From an uncultured Balneolaceae bacterium (GTDB lineage: Bacteria; Bacteroidota; Rhodothermia; Balneolales; Balneolaceae): a stretch of 29,548 nt of DNA. Shown here in pieces: positions 17,206 to 25,091 of the stretch (the first letter of the stretch is position 1; the number at the start of each line of letters is the position of its first letter). The position numbers and the translations under genes were made by a program. A model generated the notes under the pieces. That model searched no databases. It was not told the origin of the DNA and saw nothing but the letters and a program-made list of their open reading frames with translations. The DNA lies in contig CALKWT010000115.1 of NCBI GenBank assembly GCA_938003885.1, forward strand, positions 1 through 29,548, written 5' to 3'.

Positions 17206-18333
17206 TTATTCCGAAACATCCCTCAAAAAGCGGACATACCTATCTGCAACTGTATTCCAGCTAAAGTTTTTTAATGCATACTCACGTGCATCGGCTGAAA
17301 GTTCCTGCAAACCGTTCATCAGAACATAATCGATTTTTTCTGCAAACACCTTTGAGTTGCTGTGTGGCACCCGGTACCCATTAACTCCCTGTTGCACCAC
17401 ATCTCTCATCCCTTCCAGATCTGCAGATATAACCGGTACCCCTGCCCTGTTTGCTTCCAGAATCACGATTCCAAAGCCTTCCATATCCCCTTTCACAGGA
17501 ATATTAGGCATGACAAACAGATCAGCCGCAGCGTAACAGGCATTCAACAACTCTTCCGGTATTTTACCCGCAATGACGATATTCTCTTTTTCAGTACTCT
17601 CCTCTCTGGCCGCTTCAATATTCTTTCGTTCGGGCCCGTCTCCGGCAATGATAAACACAATATCACTTTCCATACGCTCCATCACATGCCTGATAAACCA
17701 CTCATGTCCTTTTCGCTTTACCTGGCGCCCGACGGTCAAAATGATTTTCTTGTCTTTCAGAGTCATGTCAAACTCCTTTTCCAGCTGCTCTATCGCCCTG
17801 CTCTTCTCGGGCAAATCATGTTGAACTTCAGTATCAAATCCATTTGGCAGCGCAACTCCTTTTTCCGGAGCCATCCCCCGCCTGATGGAGGCTTCCCTGG
17901 TAGCCGATGAGACCGAAATAACCCCATCCAGAGATTTGAAAATAGCAGGCACATACTTTTGGTAAGCCCAGACCGGGAGCGTCACATCCTGCCCATGATT
18001 AATCGTTACCGCAGGCACTTTCAGCCGCCACTTGATAAAGGGCAATACCCCGGCAGTCACCATCGATGAAAAAAGAATGACATCCGGTTTAAATTCCTTC
18101 GATTTTGCAGGCAGCTTCCACAATAGGGTGAGCAGGAAGTAAAACGTCTTCACACCAATGTATTTCCAGGAAGAGTGCAGAATCAAACACTCTATCTCCA
18201 CATCATCCCGCTTGTCAAGAGCACTCACCAGCTGCAGGCTGACATTTTGCATGCCCCCCACACTTTCCAGAGGCTGATCCTTCGGCGGGTGGAGGTGCGA
18301 TATATATAATATCTTCAACTTACTTTCTGCCAT
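17206..18333 (-). CDS. GT4-family glycosyltransferase, candidate glycosphingolipid head-group enzyme
   Basis: 375-aa GT-B glycosyltransferase. Visible family features: an N-terminal Rossmann strand ILYISHLHPP with a GG loop (VGGMQN, 25-30), VPAVTINHGQD (107-116), LPNGFD (162-167), the donor-domain start ILTVGRQVKRKGHEWFI (198-214), IAGDGPE (229-235), and the GT4 E-x7-E pair E285/E293 (EGFGIVILE). Retaining mechanism expected; sugar donor not readable. The ATG overlaps the end of the preceding glycosyltransferase by 14 nt, suggesting coupled translation. Serine palmitoyltransferase follows 86 nt downstream. I infer that the pair glycosylates ceramide or another membrane lipid on the cytoplasmic face. 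LPS, exopolysaccharide or PimB-like lipid mannosylation are alternatives. Confidence 0.85.
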   Translation of the reverse strand: MAESKLKILYISHLHPPKDQPLESVGGMQNVSLQLVSALDKRDDVEIECLILHSSWKYIGVKTFYFLLTLLWKLPAKSKEFKPDVILFSSMVTAGVLPFIKWRLKVPAVTINHGQDVTLPVWAYQKYVPAIFKSLDGVISVSSATREASIRRGMAPEKGVALPNGFDTEVQHDLPEKSRAIEQLEKEFDMTLKDKKIILTVGRQVKRKGHEWFIRHVMERMESDIVFIIAGDGPERKNIEAAREESTEKENIVIAGKIPEELLNACYAAADLFVMPNIPVKGDMEGFGIVILEANRAGVPVISADLEGMRDVVQQGVNGYRVPHSNSKVFAEKIDYVLMNGLQELSADAREYALKNFSWNTVADRYVRFLRDVSE

Positions 18334-19462
18334 GATTTATCAATTCGTTGTAATCCTCCAATAACCGGTTATTGATCGTTTCCCAGGCGAATCCCTGAGC
18401 TTTTTTAACAGATTCATGAGACATTCTGCTGCGGGTCTCTTTATCTTCAATCAGATGTGTCAGATGCTGCTCAAACAGGCCGGGCCTGTCGGCCGGAGCT
18501 ATAAAACCATTGATCCCATGCTCTACAAGGGATTTGCTTCCAGTAGCATCAGCTACCACGCACGGAAGGCCGCTGGCCATCGCCTCCAGGGTTACATTCC
18601 CAAATGTTTCCGTATCGGAAGGGAAAAAGAAAAGATCCGCTGAGGCGTAACTTGTTGCAAGGTCCTCCCCCGAAAGAAAACCTGTAAAGACCGCCTCAGG
18701 CAGCATCTCTTCCAGCCCTTTCTTTGCAGGGCCATCACCGACGACCAGCGCTTTTACATTTTTGAACCGGCTCATCAACTTACCTAAAACTTCTGCATAG
18801 AGAGCGGGGTTTTTCTCCCACACCAGCCTGGAAACGTAGCTGATCACAAGATCATTCGGGCCAAAGCCATGTTCTTCTCTCCACTTCTCACTTCTCCGGG
18901 ATGGATGAAAAAGATCCGTTTCAATTCCTCTGGCCCAGATTGTAAAATCGGCCGGTATCTTTTTCTCCTGGAGAACCTCAATCATGGATGAGGATGGGAC
19001 AAATACTTTTTCGCACTTAGAATAAAACCAGGCGAGATACTTCCACAACAGAGGTTCTAGAAATCCCGCTTTGTAATATTTCAGATAGCTTGAAAAGTGG
19101 GTGTGATAGGAGGCCACCACTTTAACATCGTTTCTAAGAGCCCACCTGAGAGCTTTATAGCCCAGAATATCGGGTGTGGCGATATGCACAATATCAGGTT
19201 TAAAGTCTTCCAGTCTCTGCTTCTCCGCTTCCGGTAGTGTAAGACTCATCCTGTATTCAGGCCGCCCTGGTATCCAGACCGATGGCACAGACACCAGTTC
19301 GCCTGCATGTTCCAATGCCGGAGTTGCAATGGTAGGTCCAAAAACCAGGACTTCATGTCCTTTTTCGAGAAGGAAAGCTGTTAATCGGTTGAGAGTGAGG
19401 GAAACTCCGTCCCGAATATGATTATAATTGCCGGTAAACAGGGCTATTCGGATCTTTCTCAT
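18320..19462 (-). CDS. GT4-family glycosyltransferase, MgtA/SqdX-like lipid glycosyltransferase
   Basis: 380-aa GT-B enzyme. The N-terminus FTGNYNHIRDGVSLTLNRL with HEVLVFGP, then ASYHTHFSSYLKYY (117-130), matches the pattern seen in lipid glycosyltransferases such as MgtA-type mannosyltransferases and SqdX/SQD2 sulfoquinovosyltransferases. The donor domain has YVSRLVWEKNP (209-219), VVGDGPAKKGLE (240-251) and the E-x7-E pair E285/E293 (ETFGNVTLE). It is the first gene of the minus-strand group; it overlaps the next glycosyltransferase by 14 nt. It starts 158 nt from the divergent SDR gene, so the two groups share a promoter region. Donor and acceptor are not known. The lipid acceptor is inferred from subfamily resemblance and the linked serine palmitoyltransferase. 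Confidence 0.86.
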   Translation of the reverse strand: MRKIRIALFTGNYNHIRDGVSLTLNRLTAFLLEKGHEVLVFGPTIATPALEHAGELVSVPSVWIPGRPEYRMSLTLPEAEKQRLEDFKPDIVHIATPDILGYKALRWALRNDVKVVASYHTHFSSYLKYYKAGFLEPLLWKYLAWFYSKCEKVFVPSSSMIEVLQEKKIPADFTIWARGIETDLFHPSRRSEKWREEHGFGPNDLVISYVSRLVWEKNPALYAEVLGKLMSRFKNVKALVVGDGPAKKGLEEMLPEAVFTGFLSGEDLATSYASADLFFFPSDTETFGNVTLEAMASGLPCVVADATGSKSLVEHGINGFIAPADRPGLFEQHLTHLIEDKETRSRMSHESVKKAQGFAWETINNRLLEDYNELINHGRK

Positions 19463-19512
19463 ACCGCTTTTAATCGAAATATCATCTTAGTACTTTGGTT
19501 ATATTCCAATGT

Positions 19513-19525
19513 GCCGGAATCCGGC
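19513..19525. promoter_or_regulatory. Small dyad in the divergent glycosyltransferase/SDR promoter region
   Basis: GCCGG-AAT-CCGGC lies 51 nt from the glycosyltransferase start and about 96 nt from the SDR start, in the 158-nt intergenic space that must drive both directions. It could be an operator. No other good promoter match was found there. Confidence 0.2.
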
Positions 19526-19620
19526 CCGATCGTCTGTAGTCAAAAAAACTGACAAACAGCAGCCATTCCGCACAAAAAAAGTAACAGCTTGAACCTAAGG
19601 CGTCAGAATATACAAATTAA

Positions 19621-20595
19621 ATGAATGTATTTGTTACCGGTGGAACCGGTTTTATCGGAAGCCATCTTGTAGATCAGCTCATCAACCATCCGGATTATAA
19701 TAATGTCTACTGCCTGGTGCGGAATCAGGAAAAGTGGATTGAAGGCAAAGATTTCGTAAAAGTTTCTGGAGATCTCCACTCGATACGGCCGATTGAGGAT
19801 GCGCTGGCAAACATCGATATCGTATTTCATCTGGCCGCCATCGTAAAAGCACCGACCGAGAAGGAGTTTTTTCATGCGAATGTAGAAGCCACAGAAAACC
19901 TGATCCGGCTCGCTAAAAAGAAGGGGGTCAAAAAAATCGTACTGCTCTCTTCCCTTGCTGCTGCAGGCCCGAGTGACAACTCTCCAAAAGTGGAATCCTC
20001 ACCGATGGAACCCGTCAGTATGTACGGACGTTCCAAAAAAGCGATGGAAGAGATGGTGCATCAAATGGCAGGGAAAGATATGTCGATAACTATCCTGAGG
20101 CCTCCGGCAGTTTACGGGCCCCGGGAAGATCAGATCTTTTCACTCTTTAAAATGATGAGTCTTGGGATTGCACCGATCGTTGGGGACGGGAACCACCCTG
20201 AAGTGAGTCTCATTTACGTGATGGATCTGATCCAGGCCCTTCTCAAATCTGCAGAGCTGGAGGAACCGGGGGTACGGACCTATTTCGTGACGGGCGACCG
20301 GATTGCAAACTGGAATGAGATCCGTGAAATTGTCACGACGGTCCTTGGAAAAAGGAATATCCCTCTCCGTCTGAAGCCCCGGCTTGTAAAGAGTATCGCA
20401 GGCTTTATCGAAACATCCGCATCACTTTTTGGTATCTATCCCGTTATTAATCGTGACAAAGCGAATGAACTGATTCTCGAGTGGACCTGCAGTGATGAGA
20501 AAGCGCGGCGGGAGCTTGGGTATCGGCCTGAATACTCTCTTGAGGAAGGACTTTCACGTACACTTCGCTGGTATAAAAAACAGAACTGGCTCTAG
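19621..20595 (+). CDS. NAD(P)-dependent epimerase/dehydratase (extended SDR), candidate CerR-type ceramide reductase
   Basis: 324-aa extended short-chain dehydrogenase/reductase. The nucleotide-binding motif TGGTGFIG (G7, G10, G13) starts the protein. The catalytic set is S111 (LLSSLAAAG) and Y135-x3-K139 (MYGRSK). LRPPAVYGP is present as in 3-beta-hydroxysteroid dehydrogenase/NDP-sugar epimerase relatives. The C-terminal part (DEKARRELGYRPEYSLEEGL) is also typical. It is transcribed divergently from the glycosyltransferase-SPT-GNAT group. In Caulobacter, a member of this superfamily linked to spt (CerR) reduces the 3-keto group in ceramide synthesis. I infer the same here, since the keto product of SPT needs a reductase and no other candidate is near. 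A nucleotide-sugar epimerase serving the two glycosyltransferases is the main alternative. No signal peptide. Confidence 0.7.
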   Translation: MNVFVTGGTGFIGSHLVDQLINHPDYNNVYCLVRNQEKWIEGKDFVKVSGDLHSIRPIEDALANIDIVFHLAAIVKAPTEKEFFHANVEATENLIRLAKKKGVKKIVLLSSLAAAGPSDNSPKVESSPMEPVSMYGRSKKAMEEMVHQMAGKDMSITILRPPAVYGPREDQIFSLFKMMSLGIAPIVGDGNHPEVSLIYVMDLIQALLKSAELEEPGVRTYFVTGDRIANWNEIREIVTTVLGKRNIPLRLKPRLVKSIAGFIETSASLFGIYPVINRDKANELILEWTCSDEKARRELGYRPEYSLEEGLSRTLRWYKKQNWL

Positions 20596-20607
20596 GAATT
20601 TATAAAA

Positions 20608-22125
20608 ATGAATATAAAACGAACCCTTAGTACTACCCTTTTTGTCCTGCTCCTTCCCTGTTTCATCCTGCCGTTACAGGCACAGTTTGCCACCAATATA
20701 AGCCGGCTGTTGCAGATACAGAAAATCATAGATATGGACGCATCCGAAACGCACCTCTATGCTCTTTCAGAAACAGAAGGACTGGTGGTGTTCCGGGCCC
20801 ACAGCGACTCACTGCAGTGGCTATACTCCTCTGCAGGTATGCAAGACCGGGGCAATAAACTGGAGAGTGACATCCGTTTCTCCTATCTCTACGGAGATTC
20901 CAGGCGGCTTACAATTATTGAGCCCACATCCGTTCTGGGAGCCTACTCCTCTACAACCCTGCCAGCTACCCCGCTTGCAGTTGCAAGAGTCGGCAACTCC
21001 CTGTTTGTTGCGATGGGGGATGAGGGTTTAGGCAGGCTGGATCTCTCCACACCTGCAAACGCCGATGCCGGAATCTCTGAAATCGAAACAGTCTCCCGGG
21101 CAATCGACATTGCCGGCGATGGTACAGGATCCATCTACGTTTTAGAAAACAGGAATGCACTCACCCTGCTAGATGTCCGGGAGGATGCTGTCAGAGGTAA
21201 CAGACAGATCACTCTCAATCAGGATATAGAGGCTATCTTTCTGCTAAACGACGAACTGATCGGCTCCTCGGCAAGTGGTGACCTGTATTTCATCAACTCT
21301 AACGGCAATACCCGCCGTATAGCCAGCACTGATGGTTTGGCAGAGAAGATTCTCTATTGGAATTCCCTCTATTTTGTGGGAACTGAAAACGGTAGGGCCT
21401 GGGTGGGAAGCGATACAGAGGGGTTCACGAGGTGGAAAGAGAGCCCCGCTTCAGGAAATTTTTTAGCAGCAAATCAGGATAACCTCTGGATTGCTGAATT
21501 CAACTCCATTGCCCCCTTGCTGCCGTGGGATGGTGAACCGGGATCTTTACCGGAATCCGGTCGATCACAAAGGGTGAGCTTGCGTTCGATTTCAGATGTG
21601 GTCATCCCCTTTCCGCGGCCGGTACTTATACCTATTGAGTTTGACAGCGAAACAGACCCTTCCCAAGTCTCTCTCAGTTATCAGGCGCCTTTTACCAACG
21701 CCAGAATCCGCGGGCAATCTTTCTACTGGCAGCCGGCATCGTCTCAGACCGGCAGGCACCGGGTTATGATTACAGCAACCAGTTCTACAGGTGAGTCGGA
21801 CAGCACCTCGTTTTTTGTGGATATCCGTTCGTTTAATTCTCCCCCCCGGTTTGCCCCTAACCGCACGGTGAGCGTACCCGTTGGCGAACCTTTCGAATAC
21901 TCAGTTTCAGCCATCGATCCAGATGGACCTTCGCAGGATCTCATACGTTACATGGGTGTGGATCTGCCGGAAGGGGCAACGATGAATGAACAGAACGGAA
22001 CGTTACAATGGACCCCCAATATTCGCCAGGTAGGAAGTCACTCTTTCCAGGTGATTGCAACAGATCAGTTCGGAGCAGCTTCCTCACAAAATTTTGAGAT
22101 CAATGTCATTGAGCTTGGCAATTAA
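20608..22125 (+). CDS. Secreted hypothetical protein: propeller-like N-terminal part and two Ig-like domains
   Basis: I do not recognise a named family. The 505-aa product has a signal peptide (hydrophobic 9-24, ending LQAQ). Residues about 30-325 contain repeated short blade-like segments (THLYALSETEGLVVF, NSLFVAMGDEGLGRLDL, GSIYVLENRNALTLLD, NSLYFVGTENGRAWV, DNLWIAEF), suggesting a beta-propeller. Two tandem Ig/cadherin-like modules follow at about 330-410 and 411-503. They share the pattern F/L-x-W-x-P-x3-Q-x-G-x-H...ATxxxG (FYWQPASSQTGRHR and LQWTPNIRQVGSHS) typical of putative-Ig (He_PIG) domains. There is no C-terminal sorting domain. It starts 12 nt after the SDR gene and is followed by mutY 35 nt later, all on one strand, so co-transcription is likely. 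The role is unknown; an extracellular or periplasmic binding/scaffold protein is the most that can be said. Confidence 0.85.
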   Translation: MNIKRTLSTTLFVLLLPCFILPLQAQFATNISRLLQIQKIIDMDASETHLYALSETEGLVVFRAHSDSLQWLYSSAGMQDRGNKLESDIRFSYLYGDSRRLTIIEPTSVLGAYSSTTLPATPLAVARVGNSLFVAMGDEGLGRLDLSTPANADAGISEIETVSRAIDIAGDGTGSIYVLENRNALTLLDVREDAVRGNRQITLNQDIEAIFLLNDELIGSSASGDLYFINSNGNTRRIASTDGLAEKILYWNSLYFVGTENGRAWVGSDTEGFTRWKESPASGNFLAANQDNLWIAEFNSIAPLLPWDGEPGSLPESGRSQRVSLRSISDVVIPFPRPVLIPIEFDSETDPSQVSLSYQAPFTNARIRGQSFYWQPASSQTGRHRVMITATSSTGESDSTSFFVDIRSFNSPPRFAPNRTVSVPVGEPFEYSVSAIDPDGPSQDLIRYMGVDLPEGATMNEQNGTLQWTPNIRQVGSHSFQVIATDQFGAASSQNFEINVIELGN

Positions 22126-22160
22126 TTAGTTAACCCTGAAGTAAATTTCGTGCCATTCCA

Positions 22161-23258
22161 ATGCCTGAATTAAATCCGGACTCCCTGCTTCGGTGGTATC
22201 AAGCCCATAAGCGGGATCTGCCATGGCGTTATACAAATGATCCGTATAAAATCTGGATCTCAGAAGTGATGCTGCAGCAGACACGTGTGGACACTGTGAT
22301 CTCATACTATCATCGATTTATTGAAGCCTTGCCCACTATTCAAAGCCTGGCCGAAGCAGATCTCCAGCAAGTCCTGAAACTGTGGGAAGGCCTTGGCTAC
22401 TACAGCAGAGCGAGAAATCTTCATGATGCAGCCAGGACCGTCGTCTCGAGATACAACGGAACCCTACCCGATACCTACGACGAAATTACTCAGCTAAAAG
22501 GGGTCGGTCCCTATACGGCTGCTGCGGTACTGAGCATCGCTTTCCAGAAAAAGCACGCTGTAGTGGATGGAAACGTCATCCGGGTCGTTACACGATTTCT
22601 GGGAATTGAAGAGGATATCAGAAAGGCCTCTACACAGAGACTTGTAAGAGAGTTCGTAGAAGAGATGATTCCTGCAGAACGACCGGGAGATTTTAACCAG
22701 GCAGTCATGGAACTCGGAGCTACCATATGTAAACCTGTCGGGCCACTCTGTTCAGCCTGTCCTATCGCCCATAACTGCGTTGCCGGCAACAGTGTCATGA
22801 CTCATGTGATCCCTTACAAATCTCCGGCAAAGAAGATCCCCCACCATCAGATCGTCACAGGCCTTATCGTTAACAACGAGTCAAAAATCCTGATTTCGCA
22901 GCGTCCGGAAGAAAAGATGCTTGGCGGGTTGTGGGAATTTCCAGGAGGCAAACAAGAGAGTGGAGAAACCTTGAAGGAAGCTTTACAGCGGGAATTAGCA
23001 GAAGAACTCAATATAAAGGCAACAATCTTTGACAGGTTCAAGGTATTGAATCACGCATACTCCCATTTCCGGATCACCCTCCATGCTTTCTGGTGCCGGA
23101 TCGATGAGGGGATCCCTGAACCCCGCTCTTCAACAGCCCTCAGGTGGGTAACCCCTGAAGAGATGACCCGCTTCCCGTTTCCTACAGCAAATAAACGCAT
23201 CCTGGATGAACTGACTCAGTTAAATAGCGGGCAACTCTTAAAACAGTTTCGGAAATGA
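22161..23258 (+). CDS. mutY: Adenine DNA glycosylase
   Basis: Base-excision repair enzyme that removes adenine mispaired with 8-oxoguanine. The 365-aa product has the family length and full domain order. The HhH-GPD glycosylase core includes catalytic E35 (SEVMLQQTR), the helix-hairpin-helix LKGVGPYTAAAV (112-123) and catalytic D136 (VVDGNV). A [4Fe-4S] cluster follows with C190-x6-C197-x2-C200-x5-C206. The C-terminal NUDIX-like 8-oxoG-recognition domain (about 230-350) has GGKQESGE...RELAEELNI, and SHFRITLHAFW is the usual MutY C-terminal segment. All key residues are intact. It overlaps the next gene by 4 nt (ATGA), so translation is probably coupled. Confidence 0.97.
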   Translation: MPELNPDSLLRWYQAHKRDLPWRYTNDPYKIWISEVMLQQTRVDTVISYYHRFIEALPTIQSLAEADLQQVLKLWEGLGYYSRARNLHDAARTVVSRYNGTLPDTYDEITQLKGVGPYTAAAVLSIAFQKKHAVVDGNVIRVVTRFLGIEEDIRKASTQRLVREFVEEMIPAERPGDFNQAVMELGATICKPVGPLCSACPIAHNCVAGNSVMTHVIPYKSPAKKIPHHQIVTGLIVNNESKILISQRPEEKMLGGLWEFPGGKQESGETLKEALQRELAEELNIKATIFDRFKVLNHAYSHFRITLHAFWCRIDEGIPEPRSSTALRWVTPEEMTRFPFPTANKRILDELTQLNSGQLLKQFRK

Positions 23259-24091
23259 AACGAGCTGCACTCCGGATTCATACACCCGGAAAACTACGCC
23301 AACTGCAAAAACATCTGGATGAGATCCATGCAAGTGTGGAGACAAGCGGGTATATAGAGGACGACCCGGTACAATTTGTACATGCATTTTCGGAGAAGAG
23401 AGAGATAGAGATTGCTGGTTTTTTTGCAGCTACAATGGCCTGGGGGCGCAGGGAGATCGTGATTGCAAAAATGGATGACCTGCTCAACAGAATGGATTAC
23501 AAGCCGATGGAATTCATTCTGAATTATAATTCCGGGTCCTATAGAGTTCTGGAAACTTTTAAACACCGGACACTAAAACCGGTGGATGTAGAAGCATTTA
23601 TTTATATCCTTCAAAAGATCTATAACCAATGGCACGATCTTGAACAGTTCTGGGCAGAGTGTTACCAGATCGCAAATGCATCAAACCGGCCCCTCCTTTC
23701 CATATTCCATGAACACTTTTTTGCCCTCCACCCTGAAACCCCTGCACGCACATTCAAACATATCTCCAATCCCGAGAAGGGAAGTACCTGTAAGCGACTT
23801 TATATGTTTCTGAGATGGATGATCAGAAAAAACAGTCCGGTGGATATCGGAATCTGGAACTTTATGCCAGCATCGCAGCTCCTGATCCCTTTCGATGTTC
23901 ATGTTGCCCGACAATCCAGGAGGTATGGGCTTCTGAGCCGAAAGAGCAACGACTGGCTCGCAGTGCAGGAGCTCACAGAGGCTTGCAGAGTGATGAACCC
24001 CGCGGATCCTGCAGTTTATGACTTCGCTCTCTTTGGAATGGGCGCACTCGGGTATCAGCTGCCCAACCAGTTTATTCTAAATGATATCTGA
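23255..24091 (+). CDS. Conserved uncharacterised protein, TIGR02757/DUF2400 family
   Basis: 278-aa protein of the TIGR02757 (DUF2400) family, found mainly in Bacteroidota; its function is not established. Family-typical stretches are visible: FSEKREIEIAGFFAATMAWGRR near residue 45, KRLYMFLRWMIRKNSPVDIGIW (about 180-200), the segment PFDVHVARQSRRYGLL, and NPADPAVYDFALFGMG near the C-terminus. The His-Val-Ala-Arg plus the late Asp arrangement recalls helix-hairpin-helix DNA glycosylase folds (compare the D in MutY/Nth), suggesting a distant HhH-GPD relation. No signal peptide or membrane segment is seen. Its ATG overlaps the mutY stop (ATGA, 4 nt), so the two proteins are probably made together and a DNA-related role is plausible but unproven. 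Confidence 0.9.
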   Translation: MKRAALRIHTPGKLRQLQKHLDEIHASVETSGYIEDDPVQFVHAFSEKREIEIAGFFAATMAWGRREIVIAKMDDLLNRMDYKPMEFILNYNSGSYRVLETFKHRTLKPVDVEAFIYILQKIYNQWHDLEQFWAECYQIANASNRPLLSIFHEHFFALHPETPARTFKHISNPEKGSTCKRLYMFLRWMIRKNSPVDIGIWNFMPASQLLIPFDVHVARQSRRYGLLSRKSNDWLAVQELTEACRVMNPADPAVYDFALFGMGALGYQLPNQFILNDI

Positions 24092-24105
24092 CAAAGGGGC
24101 TCACT

Positions 24106-24777
24106 TTAAAAGGCTGTCTCTGCGATCCGGTTTACAGCAAATGCCAGATACCCTGCAAAACTGTTAATAAAGCCTGAAATAAAAACAAAAATAATATAAC
24201 CGGTGGCTATTACTGAAAGGATACGAACCCACATCAGTGCCTTCGTCGGGCGAAAATAGAGCTGATAAGAACGAAGAAGTAAACTACCTGCAGTCAATGC
24301 TGGCAGATATCTGTAGATAGCCGGCTCTGTATAATGTGCGCCGGCAACAATCCATACTGGTATGAGTACGATCTGCGCCAGGACAACGAGATTCATCAGA
24401 TAGCAATTCAGAATCAGGTTCCTGTAAAAGCCGGGCAGCACCTCCCTGTAGAAGAAAAGGCCCGCGATAGAGAGGGCGGGTATCAGCAGTGCCGCCATAT
24501 AGAGTGGAAGCAACCAGGTGAATGCCTTGAAATCCACAGAACTTATCCAGACCCCGATTAATCGGGTAATTTCCGATTCGAGGATACCATCTGTCCGAAA
24601 TGCGGGGAAATCTGCTATAACAAAACCCGGCAGCAACAGGGCAACAGAGATAACTACTGAGTAAATCAGCATACGAAAGGGATGGGCGAAGTCCGATGGC
24701 TGATCGTCCACAAACGGGTCGGCAACCAAGCGGGGATTTTTTAAAAGCAACTGGAGGGTGTAAAAATATCTACGCAT
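24106..24777 (-). CDS. Hypothetical membrane protein with about five helices
   Basis: 223-aa integral membrane protein I cannot name. Hydrophobic segments lie at about 35-55, 85-109, 119-145, 155-172 and 183-215. The soluble N-terminal 30 residues (TLQLLLKNPRLVADPFVDDQPSDFAHPFR region) recall the start of DUF3667/Yip1-like proteins, where a short amphipathic lead and an HPFR-type motif precede the first helix. This resemblance is weak. It converges on the TIGR02757 gene with only 14 nt between stops. Upstream lies a 314-nt non-coding stretch. The ATG start at 24777 has no clear Shine-Dalgarno. No catalytic motif is seen. Confidence 0.7.
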   Translation of the reverse strand: MRRYFYTLQLLLKNPRLVADPFVDDQPSDFAHPFRMLIYSVVISVALLLPGFVIADFPAFRTDGILESEITRLIGVWISSVDFKAFTWLLPLYMAALLIPALSIAGLFFYREVLPGFYRNLILNCYLMNLVVLAQIVLIPVWIVAGAHYTEPAIYRYLPALTAGSLLLRSYQLYFRPTKALMWVRILSVIATGYIIFVFISGFINSFAGYLAFAVNRIAETAF

Positions 24778-25091
24778 ATCTGAACTTATTGAAAAGAACG
24801 CTCCTTCTTACAGATTTTGTTACGGCAGGCATTCCCTGTTTAATTGCCGAAATATCCATACCTCGATCTGCTGAAATCGTCACCAGAGATAACCATTCAG
24901 TCAAATTCCGCAGGGGACTCACGTTATTTGCGGGATCCGCTATTTCGAACAACTGCATGGAGGTAGAAGAGGCTTTATGATGAAAGGGATGGGGATAGAA
25001 AATAAGTTTGGCACTGCTGTTATCTTCTAGGAAAGTTCCTTATATTGTGGGTCTGTCTAATATTAAATTAAAGCAAATATTTTTATTCAAT
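24778..25091. other. 314-nt stretch without a recognised gene, upstream of rpsU
   Basis: Short open frames exist on both strands (the longest unmatched one is 62 codons on the minus strand, 24770-24958), but none resembles a protein I know and none has a good start signal. No tRNA, tmRNA, 4.5S or riboswitch motif was recognised. It must carry the promoters for the membrane protein (minus) and rpsU (plus). Confidence 0.5.
25003..25010 (+). promoter_or_regulatory. Putative -7 box upstream of rpsU
   Basis: TAAGTTTG matches TAnnTTTG and would give a 5' leader of roughly 75 nt before the rpsU start. No clear -33 TTG is present at the expected distance. Confidence 0.3.

Noticed and set aside
24770..24958. 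62-codon minus-strand frame upstream of the membrane protein gene
   Set aside because: No similarity I recognise, no ribosome-binding site, and it overlaps the start of the next gene. Not enough support for a gene.
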